Of a DNA stretch of 64,000 nucleotides, positions 1 to 10,721 are shown one piece after another (the first letter of the stretch is position 1; each line of letters opens with the position of its first letter). The notes under the pieces are model-generated. The model did no database searches, had not been told where the DNA came from, and saw only the letters and a list, made by a program, of their open reading frames with translations. Source of the DNA: Pseudomonas umsongensis (GTDB taxonomy: Bacteria; Pseudomonadota; Gammaproteobacteria; Pseudomonadales; Pseudomonadaceae); contig NZ_NIWU01000001.1 in the NCBI RefSeq assembly GCF_002236105.1, positions 620,001 through 684,000 of the forward strand. The letters are read 5' to 3'. Position numbers and translations under genes: made by a program.

Positions 1-210
<210 letters not shown>

Positions 211-1482
211 TCAGTCCACAAACAGGGTGGCGGGTTGTTCGAGCAGGCCACGGACGGCCTGGATGAATTGTGCCGCGTCCATGCCGTCGACCACCCGGTG
301 ATCGAAGGAGCTGGAGAGGTTCATCATCTTGCGGATCACGATCTGGCCTTTGATCACCATGGGCCTCTCGACGATTTTGTTCACGCCGACGATCGCCACT
401 TCCGGCAGGTTCAGCACCGGGGTGCTGACGATGCCGCCCAGCGCGCCGAGGCTGGTCAGGGTGATGGACGAGCCGGACAGTTCGTCGCGGCTGGCCTTGC
501 CGTTACGGGCGGCCGTGGCCAATCGGGCGATTTCAGCGGCACTGTCCCACAGGCTGCGAGCCTCGGCATGGCGAACCACGGGCACCATCAAGCCAATATC
601 GGCTTGGGTGGCGATACCGACATGCACCGCGCCCAAGCGGGTGATGACCTGGGTTTCGTCATCGTAGCGCGCGTTGATCTGCGGGAAATCACGCAGGGCG
701 ACGACCAGGGCGCGCACCAGGAATGGCAGCAAGGTCAACTTGCCGCGGCTGGCACCGTGTTTTTCGTTGAGGTGCGCACGCAGTTCTTCCACGGCAGTGA
801 CGTCGATTTCCTCGACATAGCTGAAATGGGCCGCGCGTTGCGTGGCGTCCTGCATGCGCTGGGCGATCTTGCGCCGCATGCCGATCACCGGGATCTGTTC
901 TTCGTCGTTGCGCTGGGCGTAAGCGCTGCTGACGGTTGAGGCATTCGACTGACCCTGGGCCAGATAGGCCTCGAGGTCTTCGTGCAACACACGACCCGCC
1001 GGGCCAGTGCCACGAACCAGGCGCAACTGGATACCGAGGTCCAGCGCATGCTTGCGCACCGCCGGGGAGGCCAGGGGACGCTCATCGGCTTCGCGGGCGA
1101 CCATTGGCCCCTGGCAGGCGGCGGCTTTCGGTGCAGCGGCAGCGACCGGTTTGGTCTCCACCGTGGTTTCGACTTTCGGCGCAGCGACCGTTGCTTCTTT
1201 TACCGGTGCCGGTTGCGCAGACTCCCTGACGTTGCCCGCGCCTTCGACTTCGATGCTGATCAGCACGCTGCCGACCGCCATCACTTCACCTGGCTGACCG
1301 CCAAGGGCAATCACCTTGCCATGCACCGGCGACGGAATATCCACCATTGCCTTGTCGGTCATGACATCGGCCAGCACCTGATCTTCGACGACCATGTCGC
1401 CGACCTTGACGTGCCACTGTGACAACTCAACTTCTGCAATGCCTTCGCCAATGTCCGGCATCTTGATAACGTGCGTGCCCAT
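211..1482 (-). CDS. bkdB: Lipoamide acyltransferase (E2) of branched-chain alpha-keto acid dehydrogenase
   Basis: Transfers the branched acyl group from E1 to CoA and forms the core of the complex that degrades the keto acids of valine, leucine and isoleucine. The 423-residue protein has an N-terminal lipoyl domain with the lipoylated lysine in DKAMVD (about residue 44), an Ala/Val/Pro-rich linker, a peripheral-subunit-binding domain (about 137-172) and a C-terminal catalytic domain whose active-site histidine lies in HRVVDGMDAAQF (about 395). It directly abuts bkdA2 and precedes lpdV, which is the P. putida bkd gene order. Identity is clear from domains and context. Confidence 0.97.
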   Translation of the reverse strand: MGTHVIKMPDIGEGIAEVELSQWHVKVGDMVVEDQVLADVMTDKAMVDIPSPVHGKVIALGGQPGEVMAVGSVLISIEVEGAGNVRESAQPAPVKEATVAAPKVETTVETKPVAAAAPKAAACQGPMVAREADERPLASPAVRKHALDLGIQLRLVRGTGPAGRVLHEDLEAYLAQGQSNASTVSSAYAQRNDEEQIPVIGMRRKIAQRMQDATQRAAHFSYVEEIDVTAVEELRAHLNEKHGASRGKLTLLPFLVRALVVALRDFPQINARYDDETQVITRLGAVHVGIATQADIGLMVPVVRHAEARSLWDSAAEIARLATAARNGKASRDELSGSSITLTSLGALGGIVSTPVLNLPEVAIVGVNKIVERPMVIKGQIVIRKMMNLSSSFDHRVVDGMDAAQFIQAVRGLLEQPATLFVD

Positions 1483-2541
<1,059 letters not shown>

Positions 2542-2542
2542 G

Positions 2543-3963
<1,421 letters not shown>

Positions 3964-4452
3964 ATGCGCAAACTGGACCGTACCGATATCGGCATTCTCA
4001 ACAGTCTCCAGGAGAACGCACGCATCACCAACGCCGACCTGGCACGCTCGGTCAACCTGTCACCGACGCCATGCTTCAACCGGGTCAAGGCGATGGAGGA
4101 GTTGGGCTTGATTCGTGAGCAGGTGACCCTGCTGGACGCCGATCTGCTGGGGCTGCACGTCAATGTGTTCATCCACGTCAGCCTGGAAAAGCAGGTGGAG
4201 GAGGCGTTGCAGCATTTCGAAGAGGCGATCTCCGATCGGCCCGAGGTGATGGAGTGCTACCTGATGGCCGGCGATCCGGATTACCTGATTCGGGTGCTGG
4301 TGCCGACCATTCAGTCGCTGGAACGCTTCATGATGGATTTCCTCACCAAAGTCCCCGGCGTTGCCAATATCCGTTCGAGCTTTGCGCTCAAGCAGGTGCG
4401 CTACAAGACGGCGCTGCCGTTGCCTGCCAATGGCTTGACCTTAGGCACCTGA
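3964..4452 (+). CDS. bkdR: Lrp/AsnC-family activator of the bkd operon
   Basis: A 162-residue Lrp/AsnC regulator. Residues 1-60 form the DNA-binding domain ([30 protein letters not shown] followed by the [13 protein letters not shown] recognition segment) and the rest is the RAM/AsnC ligand-binding domain ([16 protein letters not shown]). Divergent from bkdA1, which is the position of bkdR in pseudomonads, where it activates the operon in response to branched-chain amino acids. The IS insertion lies in the repeat 39 bp beyond its stop and does not disrupt it. Confidence 0.93.
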   Translation: MRKLDRTDIGILNSLQENARITNADLARSVNLSPTPCFNRVKAMEELGLIREQVTLLDADLLGLHVNVFIHVSLEKQVEEALQHFEEAISDRPEVMECYLMAGDPDYLIRVLVPTIQSLERFMMDFLTKVPGVANIRSSFALKQVRYKTALPLPANGLTLGT

Positions 4453-4468
4453 TACGGTGCTCCTGCCT

Positions 4469-4490
4469 TGATCGTTCCCACGCTCCGCGT
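4469..4490. repeat. Left fragment of a ~113-bp intergenic repeat split by the IS
   Basis: The sequence begins TGATCGTTCCCACGCTCCGC, as do the intact copies at 22445 and 46519. It stops abruptly at 4490, where the insertion element begins, and resumes at 5780 on the other side. Confidence 0.85.
4480..4490. repeat. Target-site duplication, left copy (11 bp)
   Basis: ACGCTCCGCGT directly flanks the left terminal repeat of the IS and is repeated exactly at 5780-5790 beyond the right end. Eleven bp falls in the duplication size range usual for IS4-family elements. Confidence 0.85.
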
Positions 4491-4513
4491 CACTAGTGTC
4501 CGGTAAACATGTT

Positions 4514-5683
4514 TCATAGCTGAAGGCTGCCTTGGGCAGCCTTCAGCTTTTCTCGCTCCTGCCTTCGTCGATCCCTCAGTTCTGGAGTAGCGGGCCGTTC
4601 GTGCAGGACGTGAGATATGCGAACCGTCAGCTCGAACAACGAACCGGTAAATCCTGAGCGACGATGGAAAAGGTGCAGTAACAAGTAGCTGATCAAGGCA
4701 CTGTAAATCTGCAGGCGCACGGCGTTTTCAGAGAAGGCATAGAAGCGTTTGAGTTTCAGATGTTGCTTGATCCACTTGAAAAACAGCTCGATCTTCCAGC
4801 GATCTTTGTACAAGCCCGCGATTTCTTCAGCTGTTCTTGCGAAGTCGTTGGTCACCAGGATTAACGGCGTGGCATGTCCCTCGCGCTCAACCACCACGCG
4901 TCTTACCGGCGTTTCTCGGTAGTCATTCAGACGCTTACCGCCCAGATGCTTTTTGCCGAATAGAATGACTTCATCGGTCATGACCGGGCTTTGCTCGGCT
5001 ACGGTCGAGTGCTTGTGCAGCACTTTGATATTGGCGTTTTTCTTCAGGCGGGTGACGAAAAAAGCGCCTTTGGTCTGCAACTGGTGCCACCAGTTGTAAT
5101 CGCAATAGCCCTTGTCAAAGACATACGTCATGCCGGCCTGAATCGGCATTTCCAGTGCATCGCTCAGGTCGTTGACGTTGGCAGGAGTGATGTTGACGTA
5201 CACCGGGGCCAACTTCGCCAAATCTAGCCCGACATGTACTTTCAAGCCCTGCGTAATGCGGGTTTTCGTGGCGGCTGTCCAGCCATCGAAGTGAGGTCCG
5301 CGCAAAGTGATCGACGTGGAATCAAGCAGGCTAACCATGGCACCGACTTCTTTGCGCTGCTGGCGGCTGATGCCGCGCAACAGCAACTCGCAAAGGTCCT
5401 GGAATGGCCGGTAGTCACGCTTGTTCAAGGCATCCGACAGGGTCGAGCGGGCGACCGGACCCGCTTTAAGATGGTAGCTATGCGGGCTTAGAGTTTCGGA
5501 GAAAGTCGCCAAGGACCGCAGGCTTAAGGCTTGGGTTACATGACCGCTAACCAGTGTCACCAGCAATTGCCAGGACGTGCAGCGTTTGACGTAGCGATCA
5601 GCCTGGTGCCTTTCGGTGGATTGCCGAAAGAACTGGCGCGGGATCGCACTGAGCAGGTGGGCTAAACGGGTGCTGGTAAACAT
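4514..5683 (-). CDS. IS4-family DDE transposase
   Basis: A 389-residue transposase, taking the ATG at 5683 that opens MFTSTRLAHLLSAIP; an 18-codon upstream extension is open but unlikely. The N-terminal part resembles the DUF4372-type domain common in this group. Catalytic acidic residues are visible in LLDSTSITL and FDKGYCDY. The IS4 signature Y-(2)-R-(3)-E-(6)-K reads YKDRWKIELFFKWIK, and it is followed by a C-terminal Leu-rich segment. No frameshift or stop is seen. It would cut and paste the element using the terminal repeats at 4491 and 5779. Confidence 0.92.
   Translation of the reverse strand: MFTSTRLAHLLSAIPRQFFRQSTERHQADRYVKRCTSWQLLVTLVSGHVTQALSLRSLATFSETLSPHSYHLKAGPVARSTLSDALNKRDYRPFQDLCELLLRGISRQQRKEVGAMVSLLDSTSITLRGPHFDGWTAATKTRITQGLKVHVGLDLAKLAPVYVNITPANVNDLSDALEMPIQAGMTYVFDKGYCDYNWWHQLQTKGAFFVTRLKKNANIKVLHKHSTVAEQSPVMTDEVILFGKKHLGGKRLNDYRETPVRRVVVEREGHATPLILVTNDFARTAEEIAGLYKDRWKIELFFKWIKQHLKLKRFYAFSENAVRLQIYSALISYLLLHLFHRRSGFTGSLFELTVRISHVLHERPATPELRDRRRQEREKLKAAQGSLQL
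4520..4555 (+). terminator. Terminator-like hairpin at the left end of the IS
   Basis: Arms CTGAAGGCTGCC (4520-4531) and GGCAGCCTTCAG (4535-4546) pair perfectly around a 3-nt loop and are followed by a short T-rich tract on the plus strand. The hairpin overlaps the last codons of the transposase. Its polarity would stop transcription entering the element from bkdR. Confidence 0.6.
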
Positions 5684-5735
5684 GAGCCAAAATCGAGTCT
5701 GAAAAATCCGATTATGACTGACGGCCGCCAACAGC

Positions 5736-5765
5736 AAGGGGGAGCAAGCTCCCCCTTCGGTTTTT
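5736..5765 (+). terminator. Terminator-like hairpin at the right end of the IS
   Basis: Arms AAGGGGGAGC (5736-5745) and GCTCCCCCTT (5748-5757) form a strong stem, followed by CGG and a run of five T at 5761-5765. It lies upstream of the transposase start and is oriented for plus-strand transcripts, that is, antisense to the transposase. Confidence 0.65.
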
Positions 5766-5779
5766 ACCGGACGCTAGTG

Positions 5780-5880
5780 ACGCTCCGCGTGAGAATGCAT
5801 CCCGTGACGCTCTGCGTCACATCCGGAGCGGAACGCGGAGCGTCCCTGGCGGCATTCCCACGCGGAGCGTGGGAACGATC
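5780..5880. repeat. Right fragment of the split ~113-bp repeat, with the right 11-bp target duplication
   Basis: Positions 5780-5790 repeat ACGCTCCGCGT from the left flank. The rest continues the repeat: an inner palindrome around GACGCTCTGCGTC and GGAACGCGGAGCGTCC, closing with CCCACGCGGAGCGTGGGAAC before the MBL gene. Joining 4469-4490 to 5791-5880 restores an element matching the copies at 22445 and 46519. Confidence 0.85.
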
Positions 5881-5890
5881 GAGGGGGGGG

Positions 5891-6754
5891 TCAGAACTTG
5901 TTCAGGGGGATTTTCAGGTAGACCACGCCATTGTCCTCCGCCGGCGGCAGGTTCCCCGCCCGCACATTGACCTGAATCGCTGGCAGCAGCAGCGTCGGCA
6001 TGCCCAACCCGGCATCGCGTCGGGTGCGCATGTCGACGAACGCGGTTTCGTCGATGCCGTCGCGCACGTGGATGTTGCTCTTGCGTTGTTCGCCAACGGT
6101 GCTCATGCAGTGCGGTTCACGGCCCTCGGGCGGGTAGTCGTGGCAGACGAAGAGGCGCACGCTGGCAGGGAAGGCCAGCAGCTTGTGGATCGAGGCAAAC
6201 ATCTGATGGGCGTCGCCGCCAGGAAAGTCGCAGCGGGCGGTTCCGACGTCGGGCATGAACAGGGTGTCCCCAACCAGGATCGCGTCGCCGTCGACCAGGT
6301 AAGCCATGTCCGCCGGGGTATGGCCAGGTACATGCAAGGCGGTGGCCTTGAGGTTGCCGATGCGAAATGACTCGTTCGGGGCGAACAGGTGATCGAACTG
6401 CGAGCCGTCAATGCAAAACTCCGGCTCAAGGTTGAACAGGGTCTTGAACACGCCCTGCACCTTGCAGATCGACTGGCCGATGGCGATCTTGCCGCCCAGT
6501 TCCCGGCGCAGGTAAGGCGCGGCGGACAGGTGATCGGCGTGGGCGTGGGTTTCCAGCAGCCATTGCACCTGCAAGCGGTGCTCGCGCACGAAGGCGATGA
6601 TCCGGTCGGCCTGCAGGGTGCCGGTCCGTCCGGCAGCCGGGTTGTAGTCGAGTACCGGATCGACGATCGCGCATTGTCCGCCATCGGTTTCGTAGATGAC
6701 GTAACTGTAGGTTGACGAGGCGTCGTCATAAAAAGCTTCAATGAGGGCGGGCAT
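5891..6754 (-). CDS. MBL-fold hydrolase, persulfide dioxygenase-like (ETHE1/Blh type)
   Basis: A 287-residue metallo-beta-lactamase-fold protein with the metal motif THAHADHL (about 69-76) and further ligands in HVPGHTPAD, LVGDTLF and CHDYPP. The N-terminal YVIYETDGGQCAIVDPVLDYN and the GRTGTLQADRIIAFV segment resemble the ETHE1/Blh persulfide dioxygenase group, which oxidises glutathione persulfide to sulfite with one iron. The divergent TauE exporter next door would remove the sulfite, which supports that reading. A glyoxalase II-like thioesterase is the main alternative. Confidence 0.75.
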   Translation of the reverse strand: MPALIEAFYDDASSTYSYVIYETDGGQCAIVDPVLDYNPAAGRTGTLQADRIIAFVREHRLQVQWLLETHAHADHLSAAPYLRRELGGKIAIGQSICKVQGVFKTLFNLEPEFCIDGSQFDHLFAPNESFRIGNLKATALHVPGHTPADMAYLVDGDAILVGDTLFMPDVGTARCDFPGGDAHQMFASIHKLLAFPASVRLFVCHDYPPEGREPHCMSTVGEQRKSNIHVRDGIDETAFVDMRTRRDAGLGMPTLLLPAIQVNVRAGNLPPAEDNGVVYLKIPLNKF

Positions 6755-6898
6755 GTGGGTTTTTTCTTCAGGGGCAAGTCATGAGGTTAGATTCATTTTC
6801 CCTGCGCTGACCAGCCCACGACACATTCAGTTGATGAAAAAAACGCTGCGGGCTCTATCCTGTCACTCTATCGATACCGGGCGTTCCCGGCCTTTGTC

Positions 6899-7723
6899 AT
6901 GGATTACGAGCGTTCTATGTTGCTGGCGAGTTTTTTTGGTGTGGTCATGGGGTTGGTGCTCGGTTTGACCGGGGCCGGGGGCGGTATTCTTGCAGTGCCG
7001 GCGCTGGTGTTGGGACTCGGCTGGAGCATGACCACGGCGGCGCCCGTCGCGCTGTTCGCCGTAGGCAGCGCAGCGGCGGTCGGTGCCATCGATGGCTTGC
7101 GCCATGGCCTGGTACGCTATCGCGCGGCGCTGTTGATTGCCTTGCTGGGCGCGATGTTTTCCCCGCTGGGCATCTACTTCGCCCATCGACTGCCGGAAAA
7201 AGTCCTGATGATCCTGTTCAGTCTGCTGATGGTCATGGTGGCTGCACGGATGTTGCGTCGCGAGCGCAAGGACCAGGGGCCCAGCGATCATGGTCACGCC
7301 AACTGGGGCCAGAAGAACTGCATGCTCGATCAGCAGACCGGGCGCTTTTCCTGGACCGCCAAATGCACCGCGACCCTCGCGGCCCTCGGTGCGGTGACCG
7401 GTGTAGTCTCTGGCTTGCTGGGTGTGGGCGGCGGGTTTCTGATCGTGCCGGCCTTCAAGCAGCTGACCGACGTGCAGATGCGCGGCATCATTGCCACGTC
7501 CCTGATGGTCATCAGCCTGATCTCGGCCATCGGCGTGATCGGCGCATTGCATGCCGGGGTGCGCATCGACGGGTCTGGCATGGCCTTTATCGCCGCCAGC
7601 ATCGTGGGCATGATCATCGGCCGAAAGCTTTGCGCGCGAGTGCCGGCGCGGGCGCTGCAGGTGGGATTTGCGAGCATCTGCCTGGCAGTCTCCGCCTACA
7701 TGCTATTGCGGGCAGGTCTCTGA
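6899..7723 (+). CDS. TauE/SafE-family sulfite or organosulfonate exporter
   Basis: A 274-residue polytopic inner-membrane protein with about eight hydrophobic segments in two repeated halves. Each half opens with the family glycine motif (GLTGAGGGILAVPALV near residue 22 and GLLGVGGGFLIVPAF near residue 176). TauE/SafE proteins export sulfite or related anions. The protein is divergent from the persulfide-dioxygenase-like gene, so sulfite produced by that enzyme is the likely cargo. Starts at 6899 (MDYERS) or a few codons on at MLLASFF are both possible. Confidence 0.8.
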   Translation: MDYERSMLLASFFGVVMGLVLGLTGAGGGILAVPALVLGLGWSMTTAAPVALFAVGSAAAVGAIDGLRHGLVRYRAALLIALLGAMFSPLGIYFAHRLPEKVLMILFSLLMVMVAARMLRRERKDQGPSDHGHANWGQKNCMLDQQTGRFSWTAKCTATLAALGAVTGVVSGLLGVGGGFLIVPAFKQLTDVQMRGIIATSLMVISLISAIGVIGALHAGVRIDGSGMAFIAASIVGMIIGRKLCARVPARALQVGFASICLAVSAYMLLRAGL

Positions 7724-7728
7724 ATTCT

Positions 7729-7843
7729 TGTAGGAGCGAGCATGCTCCGGGCGGCGTACCGACGATGGAGGTCAACGATAACGCGGGAAGCCTGACACCC
7801 CGCGGCGTTCTTGGGTTCATCGCGAGCATGCTCGCTCCTACAA
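7729..7843. repeat. Paired REP-like palindrome (TGTAGGAGCGAGCATGCTC family)
   Basis: Opens with TGTAGGAGCGAGCATGCTC and closes with its complement GAGCATGCTCGCTCCTACA, about 75 bases apart. It fills the gap between convergent tauE and the epimerase gene. The right arm supplies the TAG stop codon (7838-7840) of the epimerase gene. Confidence 0.85.
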
Positions 7844-8707
7844 AGGGCGGTAATGCAGTGTGAAGGACAATTCTGCCGATTGGCCCTGCTCCAGCAAACG
7901 CAACCCGGGCCGACTTGGCAAGTGGTGCGCGTTGACCGGGTGGCTGACCGGTTCGATGCAGAAAAAACCCAGTCCTGGCGGACAATAGAGCAGGTAGTAA
8001 TCGCTGCCGGTGGCCTGGCATTCCAGCTCGTAACCAAGGTCGGGTTGCTGAATCAGGCAGTGGCCATCCCAGTTGCAGAAACCGTTGTCGACCAGTGTCT
8101 GGGGCAGGGCCTTGGGCTGCTGGAAATCCCATTCGGCAGGTAATGCACTCAGCCCGGTTGGTAGTCTGGTGGTGTCGCACAGCCACACTTGCCCGGCCTT
8201 TGCCTGTAATCGCGTGCCAGCGCTTCGGGGTAGATAAGGGTGCAGGCCCAAGCCATGCCAGGCCGCGTGTTCGGCCAGATGGGTAACGCTCAACTCGATA
8301 CTCAGCTTGCCTTTATCGAGATGGAAACGTTGGCGGGCGCAATAGGCAAAGGGCTCGGTGCTATCGAGTTGCAGCACCACATCGTTAGGCGTTTTGGAGA
8401 CTACCTGCCACGGCTGCTGCCAGGCGCTGCCATGAATCGGCAGAGGATCGGTGAGGCTATTGGGCACCAGGGGCAGCCAGCCATCCGGGCAATCGAATCC
8501 CCCTTCGGCAATGCGGTTGGACCACGGCACCAAGGGGAAGCAGCCCAGTTTGCCGGGAAGGCCTGCGTTCAATGCGTGCTCATCGGCGTGTCGTAACAAC
8601 GGCTGGCCGGTGTGGCGCACGGACCAGTTGACGATGCTGCCGCCAAGTTCGGGGGCGAGGGTGAGGCGGGTGAGTTCGTCTTCGAGTTCGAGCAATGTGG
8701 GTTTCAT
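7838..8707 (-). CDS. Aldose 1-epimerase family protein (GalM-like)
   Basis: A 289-residue protein of the galactose mutarotase fold. Typical family segments are PLVPWSNRI, PIHGSAWQQPW (first His), GLGLHPYLPR (catalytic His) and a Glu late in the chain (FFCIEPVSHPVNAHH). These enzymes interconvert alpha and beta anomers of sugars. It lies downstream of the uronate TRAP genes on the same strand, separated by a REP pair, so a role in equilibrating imported sugar acids or aldoses is plausible but not shown. Its final codon and stop lie inside the repeat. Confidence 0.8.
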   Translation of the reverse strand: MKPTLLELEDELTRLTLAPELGGSIVNWSVRHTGQPLLRHADEHALNAGLPGKLGCFPLVPWSNRIAEGGFDCPDGWLPLVPNSLTDPLPIHGSAWQQPWQVVSKTPNDVVLQLDSTEPFAYCARQRFHLDKGKLSIELSVTHLAEHAAWHGLGLHPYLPRSAGTRLQAKAGQVWLCDTTRLPTGLSALPAEWDFQQPKALPQTLVDNGFCNWDGHCLIQQPDLGYELECQATGSDYYLLYCPPGLGFFCIEPVSHPVNAHHLPSRPGLRLLEQGQSAELSFTLHYRPL

Positions 8708-8743
8708 ATTCACCAGCGGTAAAGGGAATGCACGGATTGCCTT

Positions 8744-8809
8744 TGTAGGAGCCGGCTTGCTGGCGATGGCGCCCTTGAGAACGCCATCGCCAGCAAGCCG
8801 GCTCCTACA
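8744..8809. repeat. Paired REP-like palindrome
   Basis: TGTAGGAGCCGGCTTGCTGG and its complement flank a short loop, giving a near-perfect hairpin between the epimerase gene and the TRAP large-subunit gene. Confidence 0.85.
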
Positions 8810-8835
8810 GTTCAGCGGTTGCAGGATCAGCCGGA

Positions 8836-10116
8836 TTACAACACCAGATGCGGCAACCACAGCGACAGCGCAGGAATGTAGGTCACGCCCAACAGCACCA
8901 GGAACAGCACGGCGTAGAACGGCAGCAGGGCCTTGACGGTTGATTCGATGCTGACCTTGCCCACCGCCGACCCGACAAAGAGTACCGCGCCTACCGGCGG
9001 TGTGATCAAGCCGATCCCCAGGTTCACCAGCATGATCATGCCGAACTGCACCGGGTCCACGCCAATGCCGAGAATCACTGGCATCAGGATCGGCGTAAGG
9101 ATCAGGATCAAGGGTGCCATGTCCATCACGGTGCCGAGCAAGAGCAGCATGACGTTGATGCACATCAGGATCACGTAACGGTTGTCCGACAGGGTCAGGA
9201 ACATCGTGGTGATCTTCGCCGGGATCTGCATCAGCGTCATGATGTAGCCGAAGCTGGCGGCGAAGCCGATCAGGATCATCACGATCGAAATCGTGCGCAC
9301 CGTGCGGTGCATCAGTTTCGGCAGCTCGCTCCACTTGTAGTCGCGGTAGATGAACATGGTCACGAAGAACGACCACAGTACCGCGATGGCCGCCGACTCG
9401 GTCGCCGTGAATATGCCCGACAGAATGCCACCGAGGATGATCACCATGGCCATCAGGCCCCAAAGTGCTTCGCCGCAGATTTTCAAGGCTTCGCGCATCG
9501 GGATGACTTCGCCCTTGGGGTAGTCACGCTTCTTGGCGAAGATCAGGCACAGCACCATCAGGCACGCGCTCATCAACAGGCCCGGCACCACGCCGGCCAT
9601 GAACAGCGAGGCGATCGACACCGTTCCACCTGCCGCCAGCGAGTAGAGCACCGAGTTGTGGCTTGGCGGCGTCAACAGGGCTTGCACCGAGCCGCTGACG
9701 GTCACGGCGGTGGCGAACTCACGGGGATAGCCGCGGCGTTCCATTTCCGGGATCAGCACCGAACCGACCGAGGCGGTATCCGCCACCGACGAACCGGAAA
9801 TAGCGCCAAAGAAGGTCGAGGCCATGATGTTGACCAGTGACAGTCCTCCGCGCACGAACCCGACCAGCACACCGGCAAATGCCACAAGGCGCCGAGACAT
9901 GCCGCCCTCGGCCATGATCGCACCGGCGAGGACGAAGAACGGAATCGCCAGCAGGGAAAATTTGTTGACGCCACCGGCCACCTGAATCATCAGCGCCTGG
10001 AACGGAATGTCGATCCAGAACGCGCCGATCAGCGCAGAGAGCCCGAGCGCGTAGGCGACCGGCATGCCGATCAGGATCAATGCTATGAAGCTACCCAACA
10101 GAATCACAGCGTCCAT
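8836..10116 (-). CDS. TRAP transporter large membrane subunit (DctM family)
   Basis: A 426-residue, very hydrophobic protein with about 12 membrane segments and the DctM signature regions (GIFTATESAAIAVLWSF, NLGIGLITPPVGAVLFVGS). It is the sodium-driven translocation subunit of a tripartite ATP-independent periplasmic transporter. It starts immediately after the DctQ gene and completes the set DctP-DctQ-DctM. Linkage to uronate dehydrogenase and the lactonase points to D-galacturonate or D-glucuronate as substrate; this is inference from context. Confidence 0.93.
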   Translation of the reverse strand: MDAVILLGSFIALILIGMPVAYALGLSALIGAFWIDIPFQALMIQVAGGVNKFSLLAIPFFVLAGAIMAEGGMSRRLVAFAGVLVGFVRGGLSLVNIMASTFFGAISGSSVADTASVGSVLIPEMERRGYPREFATAVTVSGSVQALLTPPSHNSVLYSLAAGGTVSIASLFMAGVVPGLLMSACLMVLCLIFAKKRDYPKGEVIPMREALKICGEALWGLMAMVIILGGILSGIFTATESAAIAVLWSFFVTMFIYRDYKWSELPKLMHRTVRTISIVMILIGFAASFGYIMTLMQIPAKITTMFLTLSDNRYVILMCINVMLLLLGTVMDMAPLILILTPILMPVILGIGVDPVQFGMIMLVNLGIGLITPPVGAVLFVGSAVGKVSIESTVKALLPFYAVLFLVLLGVTYIPALSLWLPHLVL

Positions 10117-10644
10117 TCAGGCAGCCCCTTCGTTTTCTTCAACGATGTCGAAACGCACGACGCGACGATTGCTCTGGTCGCCGAGCAAGAGTTTTTCCAG
10201 GACAAAGATCAGCGTCAGCAGGCCGCCAATCGGAATCGGCATGTAGGTAATGCCTACGCGCAGGGTGGGCAGGGCGCTCATGAACTGGTTCCAGGTCGAC
10301 AGGCACAGCTTGCTGCCCCAGATGGTCATGAACAACGCGATGGTTGCCATCAACAGTTGCGAGACCACGCCTACAGCCTTGCGCAGTTCGGGGGGCATGC
10401 GGTCGGTGAGCATGGCCACGGCCATGTGTGCGCCAGCGCGGTAGCTGGCGGCGGCGCCGATGAAGGTGAAGACCATCATCAGCAGAATCGCCGTGGGCTC
10501 AGGCCAGCTTGAGCCAGTGCCGAGGACGTAGCGGGCGAAGACGCCCCAGGGAATGATCAGGGCAATTGCCAGGACCGACAGGCCCGCGACCCAGATGCAG
10601 GTCATGTAGATCCTGTCGTTGATGCGCAGCAATAGATTCTTCAT
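10117..10644 (-). CDS. TRAP transporter small membrane subunit (DctQ family)
   Basis: A 175-residue protein with four predicted membrane helices and the DctQ-type segments RYVLGTGSSWPEPTAILLM and GAAASYRAGAHMAV. It forms the membrane complex with the large subunit. It sits between dctP- and dctM-type genes with no gap to the latter. An upstream open extension carries no RBS advantage; the ATG at 10644 gives the usual DctQ length. Confidence 0.92.
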   Translation of the reverse strand: MKNLLLRINDRIYMTCIWVAGLSVLAIALIIPWGVFARYVLGTGSSWPEPTAILLMMVFTFIGAAASYRAGAHMAVAMLTDRMPPELRKAVGVVSQLLMATIALFMTIWGSKLCLSTWNQFMSALPTLRVGITYMPIPIGGLLTLIFVLEKLLLGDQSNRRVVRFDIVEENEGAA

Positions 10645-10721
10645 CGGGTTTCACCGTAACCGGGCGCGCACGGGCGTCTACCAACGAACGTCGCGCCGGG
10701 CCTTTCAAGGGAGCGGGAGAG

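Larger units (their letters stand above)
4491..5779. mobile_element. IS4-family insertion sequence, complete (1,289 bp)
   Basis: Bounded by imperfect 17-bp terminal inverted repeats: CACTAGTGTCCGGTAAA at 4491-4507 and TTTACCGGACGCTAGTG at 5763-5779, which match with one mismatch. It is flanked by an 11-bp direct repeat and contains a single full-length transposase on the minus strand. All parts look intact, so the insertion is probably recent and may still be active. It lies inside a member of the GTTCCCACGCTC repeat class rather than in a gene. Confidence 0.9.
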
